61,676 nt of DNA from Acidobacteriaceae bacterium UBA1307 (GTDB lineage: Bacteria > Acidobacteriota > Terriglobia > Terriglobales > Acidobacteriaceae), in contig DBTV01000042.1 in assembly GCA_002307235.1 (NCBI GenBank), forward strand, positions 56,447-118,122, given 5' to 3'. The position numbers and the translations under genes are program-made. Every line of letters begins with the position of its first letter. The stretch's first letter is position 1. The notes beneath the pieces were generated by a model. The model was not told where the DNA came from, made no database searches, and saw nothing but the letters and a program-made list of their open reading frames with translations. Shown one piece after another: positions 53,289 to 60,674 of this stretch.

Positions 53289-53711
53289 ATGCGTCCAAAA
53301 AAAATTATTCTCTGCGTTGACGATAACGAACAAGAACTTTCTGTTCTGAGCTTTACCTTGTCGACCAATGGGTATCGCGTGCTTTCGGCCCGCAATGGCC
53401 AGGAGGCGATTGAAGCCTTCTCGTCCTATGCCGTCGACCTGGTTCTCTCCGACTTTTCCATGCCGCAGATGAACGGCGGCCAGTTGGTGGGCCGTCTCAA
53501 GGAGATTGCCTCGCATGTGCCGATGGTGCTGCTGGGTGACCCGCAGGCGATCAACGGCGAGGGCTATGCGGCCGATGCCGTGCTCTCGAAGAAGAACTGC
53601 AGCCCGGCCGAGATGCTCGAGCGGGTCAAGATCATGAGCGCCCGCAAGCGCGGTCCGCGCAAGGGTGCACAGCGTCATCTGCCCAGCTTTGAGCTGGCGG
53701 CGGCCTCCTAA
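53289..53711 (+). CDS. Stand-alone CheY-like receiver protein
   Basis: 140 residues. The receiver fold shows CVDDNEQE (acidic pair, about 10-14), VDLVLSDFSMPQMNGGQLV with the phosphoacceptor Asp near 53, MVLLGD, and the conserved Lys in VLSKKNCSPAEML. No output domain follows, only a short basic tail (KRGPRKGAQRH). It could relay phosphate or dock to a target. No kinase is adjacent. Confidence 0.85.
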   Translation: MRPKKIILCVDDNEQELSVLSFTLSTNGYRVLSARNGQEAIEAFSSYAVDLVLSDFSMPQMNGGQLVGRLKEIASHVPMVLLGDPQAINGEGYAADAVLSKKNCSPAEMLERVKIMSARKRGPRKGAQRHLPSFELAAAS

Positions 53712-53856
53712 AAACCATTCCGGGCCAACGAGCCCACCTTGGCCGTTCAGGTTCCGTCTGGTTAATCTGCGCTTGACGCTGTTCGTAACTGCCCGCATAC
53801 TCGGCAGTTGTGAGCCGGTTATGCTGAGAAGGTTCCAATCCGGCGGGGGTTGGACC

Positions 53857-54879
53857 ATGGATCTGATTTTTCTTCGTCTTCTTTTTGTTCTTCTTCTGGC
53901 GGGCATCTGCTTCTTCTTCCGGCCCTTCGGGGCAGAGGGATGGATGGGTGCCCTGGGTGGCGGACTAGCCGCCATGGCCGTCATTCTCTTCGAGTTGCGC
54001 GTGCGTGCCCTGAGCCTGCGCCAGTTGATTGGCGCCGTGGCCGGCAGCATTCTCGGCATTGGTGGCGCGGCCCTGTTCTGTACGGTGCTGCGTTCAACCT
54101 ACGGGCCCGGTGCCTCGCTGGCGCAGATCTTCGTCCTTTTGCTGATGACCTATGTGGGCTTGGTCGTCGGCGCGCACAAGGGCGAACTGCTCAACCCGGC
54201 GGCGCTGGGCAGCATCTTTTCGCCCGACCATCCGGCACGAAACAACGTCAAAGTTCTTGATACCAGTGTGATTATCGACGGCCGCATTGCCGATATCGCC
54301 GAGGCCGGCTTTTTGGATGGCGCCCTGATCATCCCTGAGTTTGTGCTGCGCGAGTTGCAGACGGTGGCCGATTCGACCGATTCGTCCAAGCGCCAGCGCG
54401 GCCGTCGTGGCCTCGATATGTTGCAGCGCATGCAAGCCAACGAGCAGATCGAGGTGCAGATCGTCACCGACGACTTTCCGGCGATCCGCGAGGTCGACTT
54501 GAAACTGCTCGAGTTGGCGAAAAAGCGCGAGGCGAAGGTCGTGACCAACGACTTTAACCTGAATAAAGTTGCGCGTTTGCACCGTGTCGAGGTGCTCAAC
54601 ATCAATGACCTTGCCAATGCACTCAAGCCGGTGGTTCTGCCCGGCGAGCGGATGACGATTCTCGTGCTGAAAGAGGGCAAGGAGTTCAACCAGGGAGTCG
54701 GCTATCTCGATGATGGCACGATGGTTGTTGTCGATCATGCGCGCAAGCTGATCGGCAGGAGCGTCGACATTACGGTGACCAGCGTCCTGCAGACGGCCAG
54801 CGGCAAGATGATCTTTGGCAAGATGGATGAGGCGTTGCGGCCGGCCGAGCCGCAGATGGTGAAAGCCGCAGTGGAATGA
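53857..54879 (+). CDS. YacL-like membrane protein with PIN and TRAM domains
   Basis: 340 residues from the ATG at 53857 (an ATG at 53821 is possible). Four TM helices occupy about 3-120 (LIFLRLLFVLLLAGICFFF, MGALGGGLAAMAVILF, GAVAGSILGIGGAALF, AQIFVLLLMTYVGLVV). A PIN nuclease-like domain (about 130-255) has VKVLDTSVIIDGRIADIAEAG, PEFVLRELQTVADS, RGRRGLDML and VVTNDFNLNKVA, with its acidic residues intact. A TRAM-like beta domain (about 270-335) has QGVGYLDDGTMVVVDHARKLIG. This is the order of Bacillus YacL. RNA is the likely ligand, and the role is unknown. Confidence 0.9.
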   Translation: MDLIFLRLLFVLLLAGICFFFRPFGAEGWMGALGGGLAAMAVILFELRVRALSLRQLIGAVAGSILGIGGAALFCTVLRSTYGPGASLAQIFVLLLMTYVGLVVGAHKGELLNPAALGSIFSPDHPARNNVKVLDTSVIIDGRIADIAEAGFLDGALIIPEFVLRELQTVADSTDSSKRQRGRRGLDMLQRMQANEQIEVQIVTDDFPAIREVDLKLLELAKKREAKVVTNDFNLNKVARLHRVEVLNINDLANALKPVVLPGERMTILVLKEGKEFNQGVGYLDDGTMVVVDHARKLIGRSVDITVTSVLQTASGKMIFGKMDEALRPAEPQMVKAAVE

Positions 54880-54892
54880 GGGGGATGGGGCG

Positions 54893-54916
54893 GCCTTGTG
54901 CGGGGCCGCCCCTTGT
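54893..54916. terminator. Terminator-like hairpin between convergent genes
   Basis: GGGGCGGCC pairs with GGCCGCCCC around about six bases, followed by TTGTC. Confidence 0.55.
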
Positions 54917-54927
54917 CGGGCAACGCT

Positions 54928-55251
54928 CTAATAGGTGGGGATCTTCGGGTCAACCTCGCTTGACCAGGCAAGAATGCCGCCCGACAGGTTTTCGACCTGC
55001 GAGTAACCGGCCTCGGCTAAAAACTCGGCCACGCGCTGGGAGCGCACGCCGGCCTTACAGTGGACGACGATGGGCCGGTCGCGGGGAATCTCGTTGATGC
55101 GCAAGGGGATTTCGTTCATCGGGATCAGCGTCGCGCCCAGATTGGCGATCTGATACTCGAAGGGTTCGCGGACGTCGAGGATGTAGGGAGTTTCACCCGC
55201 GTCGATCCGTTGCTTGAGCGTGCGGGCGCTGATTTGGGGAATATTTTTCAT
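54928..55251 (-). CDS. Single-domain rhodanese-like sulfurtransferase
   Basis: 107 residues. The rhodanese fold shows YILDVREPFEYQIANLGATLIPMNEI, then the active-site loop VVHCKAGVRSQRVAEFL with the catalytic Cys in C-K-A-G-V-R, and LSGGILAWSSEVDP. Proteins of this size (GlpE/PspE type) move sulfane sulfur from thiosulfate or persulfides. No signal peptide, so cytosolic. Confidence 0.93.
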   Translation of the reverse strand: MKNIPQISARTLKQRIDAGETPYILDVREPFEYQIANLGATLIPMNEIPLRINEIPRDRPIVVHCKAGVRSQRVAEFLAEAGYSQVENLSGGILAWSSEVDPKIPTY

Positions 55252-55389
55252 CGTGTTTGACCTTCCATGCTGTTGGATGCGGCGGCGGGGGCGCGGGAGG
55301 ATTTATTTTGCACGGGGTTGCCGTGGAACCATTGCCGATGGCCCGGTTGTGAGGCAAGATGAAAGACAACCGGAGGTCGGGGACAGAGC

Positions 55390-55818
55390 ATGAAAAAGAA
55401 GAAGAGCCATCCGAACTTTGCGCAGACGCTCGAGAACCTGCGCGCCAATGGATACACAACGGTTCCTTATGCGGAGCCGGAAGGCGGCATTCTGGTGGCC
55501 AAAGGCGGCCTGGGTGCGGTTCTGGTGGGTGATGAGGAGGGCGTGGCCCACGTGGTGCGCGAGCCCGGTCTGGTCTATCGCGACGAGCTGGCGCGGCTGG
55601 TGGATCGCGGCTATCAGAAGTTCATGAAGAGTTCCCAATTTGAGCTGCCCGCAACGGCATCGCAATTGCATCAGATACAGGCATTCAGTGAATCGCTGAA
55701 GCAGTGGATCGGAGCCGAGACTCTGTTCAATGAGTCGCTGGGCTCGACGAGCAACCGGTATCAGTATGATCGCGTGCGGGGCCGCAGAAGCGCCGAGCCG
55801 ACCGGGGCCACCCTGTAA
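55390..55818 (+). CDS. Conserved-looking hypothetical protein
   Basis: 142 residues, soluble and without a recognised domain. The central part (GYTTVPYAEPEGGILVAKGGLGAVLVGDEEGVAHVVREPGLVYRDELARLVDRGYQKFM region) is a compact alpha/beta module, with a basic N-terminus (MKKKKSHPNF). The PilZ gene starts 24 bp downstream, so they may share a transcript. Function unknown. Confidence 0.7.
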   Translation: MKKKKSHPNFAQTLENLRANGYTTVPYAEPEGGILVAKGGLGAVLVGDEEGVAHVVREPGLVYRDELARLVDRGYQKFMKSSQFELPATASQLHQIQAFSESLKQWIGAETLFNESLGSTSNRYQYDRVRGRRSAEPTGATL

Positions 55819-55841
55819 ACAGCAGAGCAGAAAGAGGGTCG

Positions 55842-56717
55842 ATGCAGACCGGCGGAGCGGAGATGAGCGGAGAGGATTCTGGGGAAGAGTTGAAGGACAC
55901 AGGGAGCGAACGGCGCGGGGACGCGCGCTATGAGACCGATGCAGATTCCGTTGTCTTAATGATCGAGAGCAGCATCGAGACCGATGGACGGGTCGAGAAT
56001 CTGAGCCTGAGCGGATGCCGGGTCGAGATCGCGACGCGGATTCCGGCCGTGGCGGGCATGCATGTCGAGGTGGCCTTCAAGGTTCACCGCGAGGCATTGC
56101 GGCTGGGCGGCGTGGTGCAGTGGTTCGATGGCCAGCGGCATATCGGTGTGCGTTTCGGTGCCATCAGCGACCGGCGCAAGGATGCCCTGAATGCGGTGAT
56201 CGAGGAGCTGGCCGAGGCTGAGCTGTTCCGCACGGGACTGATAGAGGGGCTGGATAATTCCGGTGAAATCTCTGCGCAGAAGGTCGATCAGGCAGAGCAC
56301 GACAGGCCGGTGGAAGGGGAGAGCATGGAATTAGCGACAACCACGCAGGCCGCCGACCAGTATGCCGAGCGGCGTCACTATCCCAGGCAGCCGATGCATG
56401 CGGTGGCCGCGATCTATCCGATTGAACTTGGCGGCAAGCTCAACGCCTGGATTCTGAATCTGAGCCTGGGCGGCTGCCGGTTGCAGCTCGAAGAGCAGGC
56501 CTCGGTGGATCTGCAGGTGCGCGTCGAGGTGGGCTTCTTCTACGAGGGGATGCCCTTCCGCGTGGCGGGCCTGCTGCATGGCAGTTATGCGCCGCAAGAG
56601 GTGGGCATCAAGTTTGTCGAGGTCTCCGAGCGCAACCAGAAGCGGCTGGAGAGCCTGATTCAGGAGTTGGAGCAGAGGGCGTTGCCGGGCGGCAACGGCC
56701 CGGGCCTGAGCGCGTAG
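55842..56717 (+). CDS. Tandem PilZ-domain protein
   Basis: 291 residues (an ATG at 55863 with GGAG upstream is an alternative start). Two PilZ domains: the first at about 25-125 with RRGDARYETD (R-x3-R) and NLSLSGCRVEI (N-x-S-x2-G), the second at about 175-275 with RRHYPRQPM and NLSLGGCRLQL. Both keep the arginine pair and the (D/N)-x-S-x2-G motif that bind cyclic di-GMP. It is a probable intracellular effector for the GGDEF/EAL proteins of this genome. Confidence 0.9.
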   Translation: MQTGGAEMSGEDSGEELKDTGSERRGDARYETDADSVVLMIESSIETDGRVENLSLSGCRVEIATRIPAVAGMHVEVAFKVHREALRLGGVVQWFDGQRHIGVRFGAISDRRKDALNAVIEELAEAELFRTGLIEGLDNSGEISAQKVDQAEHDRPVEGESMELATTTQAADQYAERRHYPRQPMHAVAAIYPIELGGKLNAWILNLSLGGCRLQLEEQASVDLQVRVEVGFFYEGMPFRVAGLLHGSYAPQEVGIKFVEVSERNQKRLESLIQELEQRALPGGNGPGLSA

Positions 56718-56726
56718 ATTGGCATG

Positions 56727-56760
56727 AAGAAACCCCACCGAGACTGGTGGGGTTTCTCTT
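56727..56760 (+). terminator. Terminator of the PilZ gene
   Basis: AGAAACCCCACC pairs perfectly with GGTGGGGTTTCT around GAGACT, then CTT. Confidence 0.85.
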
Positions 56761-56777
56761 GGTACGAAGGCGAAGAG

Positions 56778-56897
56778 GTTAGAGCATTTTCCCAATACAT
56801 GTGCAGTGTTGCGGTTTGTGCAAGGGGTCTTTTTCTTAAGGAAAAAGGCCCTCGACGTCCAGATCTCCCTCTACAGCAATTGGGAAAAATCTATAAC
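56778..56897. repeat. Palindromic structured element, copy 2
   Basis: TTAGAGCATTTTCCCAAT at the left and, inverted, TTATAGATTTTTCCCAAT at the right form the ends. The core GTGCAAGGGGTCTTTTTC-TTAA-GGAAAAAGGCCCTCGA closely matches copy 1 at 35101-35220, while the closing stem has changed on both sides together. Confidence 0.75.
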
Positions 56898-56914
56898 GCT
56901 GTACGAGAGAAAAA

Positions 56915-56983
56915 GCAGCCGCAGATCCTTCGCCTCATCACTCCAAGGCTGAAGAAAACGCCGGGGGCCCGGTTCGCCCAGGA
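56915..56983 (+). repeat. Dispersed hairpin repeat, copy 4 (diverged)
   Basis: GCAGCCGCAGATCCTTCGCC, AAGGCTGAAGAAAACGCCGG and GGCCCGGTTCGCCCAGG match the family with several changes. It lies downstream of rsmI, directly beside the palindromic element. Confidence 0.7.
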
Positions 56984-57039
56984 GGACTCTGCTCTTATCT
57001 CTTCAATTATTTACAGCATAAATTCTATGTCGATACCGC

Positions 57040-57933
57040 TTAGCGCAGGCGGGCGCGTTCGCGTTGCAGTTCGCGATAGAGCTCGCTTTTGGACTGGCCA
57101 AGCTGGCGGGCGAGCCGCTTGAGCGCTTCCTTTTCGTCGATCTTTTCCTCGCTTTGCAACTTGGCGAGGCGCACGGAAAGCGTTGCGTGGGTGGAGGTTT
57201 CGGCGGCGTCTTTTGAGCGCGCGGGAGCCTCGACGAGCAGGGTGAACTCGCCACGGACGCGGTCGCGGTCGGCCAGCGAGGCGCGGGCCTCGACGACAGT
57301 GCCGCGAATGAACTCCTCATGCAGCTTGGTCAGCTCGCGCGCCAGGACGACGCGCAGGGCGGGACCGAAGACGGAGGCGAGATCGGCGAGGGTCTCCTCG
57401 ATGCGGTGCGGTGCCTCGTAAAAGATGAGGGTGAGGGGCTTCGAGCGCGGCTGCTCGGCCAGCTCCTCGAGCCGGGTGCGGCGCGCGCCGGCCTTTTCCG
57501 GCAAAAAGCCGATGAAGTGAAACTCCTCGGTGGTGAGGCCGGAGGCGATCAGGGCGCTGAGGGCGGCGTTGGCGCCGGGGATGGGAATGACGGTGACGCC
57601 GGCCTTGATGGCCTCGGCGACCAGCCAACTGCCGGGGTCGCTGACGCCGGGCAGCCCGGCGTCGCTGACGATGGCGATGCGGCCACCGTTGCGGAGCGCC
57701 TCGACCAGCTCGGTTGCGCGCGTGCGCTCGTTGTGCAAGTGGCAACTGACGGTGGGCGTCGTGATCGCAAAGTGGTTGAGCAGCTTCTGGGTCTGGCGGG
57801 TGTCTTCACAGGCGATGCGGTCAACCGAGCGCAGCACCTCGAGCGCGCGCAGGGTAATGTCGCCGAGGTTGCCGATGGGGGTGGCGACCAGATAGAGCCC
57901 GGGGGCGATGGGGGAAAGGGTTTCTTCAGGCAC
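57040..57933 (-). CDS. rsmI: 16S rRNA (cytidine-1402-2'-O)-methyltransferase
   Basis: 297 residues from a GTG at 57933. RsmI methylates the ribose of C1402 in the decoding centre. The tetrapyrrole-methylase fold is visible in GLYLVATPIGNLGDITLRALEVL, DRIACEDTRQTQKLL, RIAIVSDAGLPGVSDPGSWLV, IPIPGANAALSALIASGL, FHFIGFLPEKAGARR and LIFYEAPHRIEETL. A C-terminal helical extension (EKIDEKEALKRLARQLGQSKSELYRELQ) is the usual RsmI tail. It starts five bases after the stop of the site-2-protease-like gene, so the two form an operon. Confidence 0.97.
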   Translation of the reverse strand: MPEETLSPIAPGLYLVATPIGNLGDITLRALEVLRSVDRIACEDTRQTQKLLNHFAITTPTVSCHLHNERTRATELVEALRNGGRIAIVSDAGLPGVSDPGSWLVAEAIKAGVTVIPIPGANAALSALIASGLTTEEFHFIGFLPEKAGARRTRLEELAEQPRSKPLTLIFYEAPHRIEETLADLASVFGPALRVVLARELTKLHEEFIRGTVVEARASLADRDRVRGEFTLLVEAPARSKDAAETSTHATLSVRLAKLQSEEKIDEKEALKRLARQLGQSKSELYRELQRERARLR

Positions 57934-57938
57934 GCGGG

Positions 57939-59048
57939 CTAGTCTCCGGAGTTCTGGCGCTCGATGCGGCGCTGCTCGGAGAGCAGGGACATCGAACCCA
58001 TCAAATTCTGCACGCTGACCAGGCCGATGACGCGGCCGGTTTCGATGACAGGGATCAGGGCCAGACCACGACCGGCCGAGAGGCGACGGATGGCTGCGCC
58101 GAGCGTGTCGTCGGGGCCGGCGACCTGGAAGCTGCGATTCATGACCGACTGAATGTAGCCGTTGCCGTCGGTGCGCAGCGCATCGAGGATGCGCTGGCGG
58201 CTGATGATGCCGACCAGCTCGGGGCCGCGCACGACCGGAAACTCCTCCTGCAGGGAATGGACGCAGCGGGAGAGCGCATCGGCGAGGGTGTCGGAGGGTG
58301 AGAGGGTGGCGAAGTCGGTGAGCATGACCTCGCGCATGTGTACGGTGTCGACGACGGACTGGAAGAACAGGCCCTGGTCTTCGATCTGCGCGCCGATCAG
58401 GATGAAAAAGCCGACCAGCATGAGCCAGGGATTGCGCAGCAGCATGCCGGCGATCATGGCGCTGAGGGCCAGTGTCTGGCCGAGCCCTGCGGCGGCGCGG
58501 GCGGCGGTGACGCTGTCGCGATTGCGGCTGAAGAGGTTGCGCACGATGCGCCCGCAGTCAAGCGGATAGGCGGGCAGCAGGTGCAGCGCGGCCATGGCCA
58601 CCTGCATCCAGACCATGCTGCGGATCAGCACCGAGGCATCGACGAGCGGAAAGGCGAAGAGCGCGAGCGTGGGGCTGGCTCCGAGAAAGATCGCCGTGAG
58701 GGCGAGGGCGGCCAGCAGGTTCGCGACCGGGCCGGCGGCGGCCAGCGCATATTGGGCCGAGCCCTGCGCGGATTTTTCCTGGCTTTCGGGCGTGGCCCAG
58801 GCGTAGAGTCCACCGATGGGCAACAGCATGATGGTGCGCAGCCGCAGACCGAGATAGGCGACGACCAGCAGCCGCGCGACCTCGCGTACGGCGACGGCCG
58901 CGATCAGCAGCAGAAACAGTGCCAGCCCGCTCTGCCATCCACCGGCAGCGCCCAGACTGAAAAAGACCAGCGAAGCCAGCGGAAAGAACAGATGCATACG
59001 CATCTCGACACCGGCCCAGCGGCCCAGAGGGATTGACCAGCCACGCAT
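57939..59048 (-). CDS. Site-2-protease-like membrane protein with CBS pair; catalytic histidines replaced
   Basis: 369 residues from the ATG at 59048. The fold is that of M50 proteases of the SpoIVFB type: several TM helices (about 18-215) and then two CBS domains (about 225-355; MLTDFATLSPSDTLADALSR, VMNRSFQVAGPDDTLGAAIRRL). Where the family has HExxH, this protein reads R55-E-V-A-R59 (58872-58886): both zinc histidines are arginine. The second motif survives in part (LLPAYPLDCGRIVRNLFSR). It should be proteolytically dead, yet is otherwise full length. It may regulate another membrane protein or sense adenosine nucleotides through CBS. Confidence 0.88.
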   Translation of the reverse strand: MRGWSIPLGRWAGVEMRMHLFFPLASLVFFSLGAAGGWQSGLALFLLLIAAVAVREVARLLVVAYLGLRLRTIMLLPIGGLYAWATPESQEKSAQGSAQYALAAAGPVANLLAALALTAIFLGASPTLALFAFPLVDASVLIRSMVWMQVAMAALHLLPAYPLDCGRIVRNLFSRNRDSVTAARAAAGLGQTLALSAMIAGMLLRNPWLMLVGFFILIGAQIEDQGLFFQSVVDTVHMREVMLTDFATLSPSDTLADALSRCVHSLQEEFPVVRGPELVGIISRQRILDALRTDGNGYIQSVMNRSFQVAGPDDTLGAAIRRLSAGRGLALIPVIETGRVIGLVSVQNLMGSMSLLSEQRRIERQNSGD

Positions 59049-59097
59049 ACCCCGATTGTACGAGGTCGCGCCGCTCCGGGTCGCGTATGCTGGCAAC

Positions 59098-59655
59098 GTG
59101 CGAATTATTGCGGGAGTTTATCGTTCGCGGCGACTTGAGGCGCCGGAGGGAATGGCGACGCGGCCCACCACGGATCGGCTGCGCGAAACACTGTTCAATG
59201 TGCTGACGCCGAGAATCGAAGGCGCGCGTTTTCTTGATCTGTATGCGGGCTCGGGCGCGGTCGGGCTGGAGGCGCTCAGTCGCGGTGCCGTTGAGGTCAT
59301 TTTTGTGGAGCGGGCGCAACCGGCGCTCAAGGCGCTGCGCATGAATATGGACCGGCTCGGCGTGCGGGCCCGTGTGCAACCGGTGAGCGTGGCCTCGTTT
59401 TTGCGCAAGGCCTCTGGCCAGCAGTTTGATCTGATTTTTCTTGATCCGCCCTACGACGCGGCCGAGGAATACGAGGCGACGCTCAGGGCGGCGGCCGAAC
59501 TGCTTGCGCCCGAAGGGCTGGTCATCGCCGAGCATCGGCGCAAAGACAAGCTTGCGGAGAGCTACGGCAGGTTGACAAGAAAAAGACTGCTCGAACAGAG
59601 CGATGCGGCGCTGAGTTTTTTTGCTGGAGCAGGGGACGTAGGGACTAGGGACTGA
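59098..59655 (+). CDS. rsmD: 16S rRNA (guanine-966-N2)-methyltransferase
   Basis: 185 residues from a GTG at 59098 (VRIIAGVYRSRRLEAPEG). RsmD methylates G966 in assembled 30S subunits. Motifs: RPTTDRLRETLFNVL, SAM-binding FLDLYAGSGAVGLEALSRGA, and catalytic FLDPPY. The final residues (AGAGDVGTRD) are encoded by the GGGACTA-type degenerate repeat that fills the downstream gap, so the original C-terminus may have been replaced by repeat sequence. Divergent from the protease-like gene by 49 bp. Confidence 0.95.
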   Translation: MRIIAGVYRSRRLEAPEGMATRPTTDRLRETLFNVLTPRIEGARFLDLYAGSGAVGLEALSRGAVEVIFVERAQPALKALRMNMDRLGVRARVQPVSVASFLRKASGQQFDLIFLDPPYDAAEEYEATLRAAAELLAPEGLVIAEHRRKDKLAESYGRLTRKRLLEQSDAALSFFAGAGDVGTRD

Positions 59656-59678
59656 GGGACTATTGTGGATTTGCTTTG

Positions 59679-59760
59679 GAAGGGCAACCGCAGATCCCTC
59701 GGCTCACCACCCCCAGGCTGAAGAAAGCGCCTGGGGCCCCGTTCGCTCGGGATGACAGGC
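59679..59760 (+). repeat. Dispersed hairpin repeat, copy 5 (best preserved)
   Basis: GGAAGGGCAACCGCAGATCC at the left; CCCCAGGC-TGAAGAAAGC-GCCTGGGG hairpin with an 8-bp perfect stem; GTTCGCTCGGGATGACAG at the right. Confidence 0.88.
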
Positions 59761-59825
59761 GCGGAGAGTGAAGAGTGGCCAGTGAACAATGAGCCGCTTG
59801 TTTGCTCTCCACTGCCCACTGTGCG

Positions 59826-59900
59826 TTGCTCCCCCAGTCCCCAGTCCCCAGTCCCCAGTCCCCAGTAGTTCCTAGTCCCTAGTCCCTCAGTCCCTGTTTT
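59826..59900 (+). repeat. CCCCAGT heptamer tandem array and degenerate continuation
   Basis: Five exact tandem CCCCAGT units (59832-59866) are followed by degenerate relatives (CCTAGT, CCCTAGT, CCCTCAGT). It lies in the 334-bp gap between rsmD and the lipoprotein gene, next to repeat copy 5. Confidence 0.92.
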
Positions 59901-59989
59901 TCGTTCCCTCTTGACGATCCTCTCTTCGGCGAGGAAAAATGGCAGCGCAATGGATTTTGATCCGCTTTGATGGCGTTGGAGGAGAAGCA

Positions 59990-60583
59990 GTGAGACAGGG
60001 AATGAGCAAAGTGATGTTGGGAGCGATGGCGGTGCTGGGCGCGGGGCTGGCGCTGGCCTTTACGGGCTGCAAATCGGCACCGGAGCTGGCGCAGGCCGAG
60101 GCGCAGAAGCAGATTCAAGCCAATCTGGATGCCAGTCCGGCGGCGGGCGTGACCGTGCGTCTTGACGATCTGGGCATGCAGCAGGGCGCTACCGGAAAAC
60201 TTTGGTCACGGACGAAGGTCTATCCGAACCGGTACTGGGCGGATTTTACGCTGACGCCCGAGGGCAAGAAGGCCGTGAAGATCTCCGGCGGCGGCGAGAC
60301 GATTCAGTGGCGCCCTGACAGCCCGGATGACAAGAAGTATTCGCTGACGGTAGAGACTGTGGCGCAGACTCATGCCAAGGCGAAAGACCTGCAACCAGCA
60401 CAAGATGAGACGGTTGACGGCGGCAAGGGAAAATCCGTCGCCTTCAGCGCCGTGGTGGGCTTTGAGGGCGTGCCGGAGGTGTTGCAGCAGATTGCGCACA
60501 ATCCGGGCAACAAGCTTAGCACCAAACATGAGGCAAAATTCGTACTCGACGGTGGCGCATGGAAGCTCAAGGAGATCCAGTAG
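59990..60583 (+). CDS. Lipoprotein of unknown function
   Basis: 197 residues from a GTG at 59990 with GGAGGAG five bases upstream; the ATG at 60002 gives the same lipoprotein signal. The signal (MSKVMLGAMAVLGAGLALAFTGC) ends in a lipobox F-T-G-C. The mature part is a soluble beta-rich domain (GVTVRLDDLGMQQGATGKLWSRTKVYPNRYWADFTLTPEGKKAVKI region; FVLDGGAWKLKEIQ at the end). I recognise no family. A terminator follows. Confidence 0.8.
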   Translation: MRQGMSKVMLGAMAVLGAGLALAFTGCKSAPELAQAEAQKQIQANLDASPAAGVTVRLDDLGMQQGATGKLWSRTKVYPNRYWADFTLTPEGKKAVKISGGGETIQWRPDSPDDKKYSLTVETVAQTHAKAKDLQPAQDETVDGGKGKSVAFSAVVGFEGVPEVLQQIAHNPGNKLSTKHEAKFVLDGGAWKLKEIQ

Positions 60584-60612
60584 CGGCCGCGCAGCCCAAG
60601 AAAAGCAGAAAA

Positions 60613-60660
60613 ACGCCCGTGCCGAGGGGTTAATTTCATTGACCCTCGGCGGGCTTTCTT
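60613..60660 (+). terminator. Terminator of the lipoprotein gene
   Basis: GCCCGTGCCGAGGGGT pairs with ACCCTCGGCGGGC around TAATTTCATTG, then TTTCTTGG. Confidence 0.8.
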
Positions 60661-60668
60661 GGTATTGT
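60639..60668 (+). promoter_or_regulatory. Probable sigma-70 promoter of the str operon
   Basis: TTGACC (60639-60644), 18 bases, TATTGT (60663-60668). The -35 box lies inside the descending arm of the upstream terminator hairpin. Confidence 0.55.
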
Positions 60669-60674
60669 AAAAAG

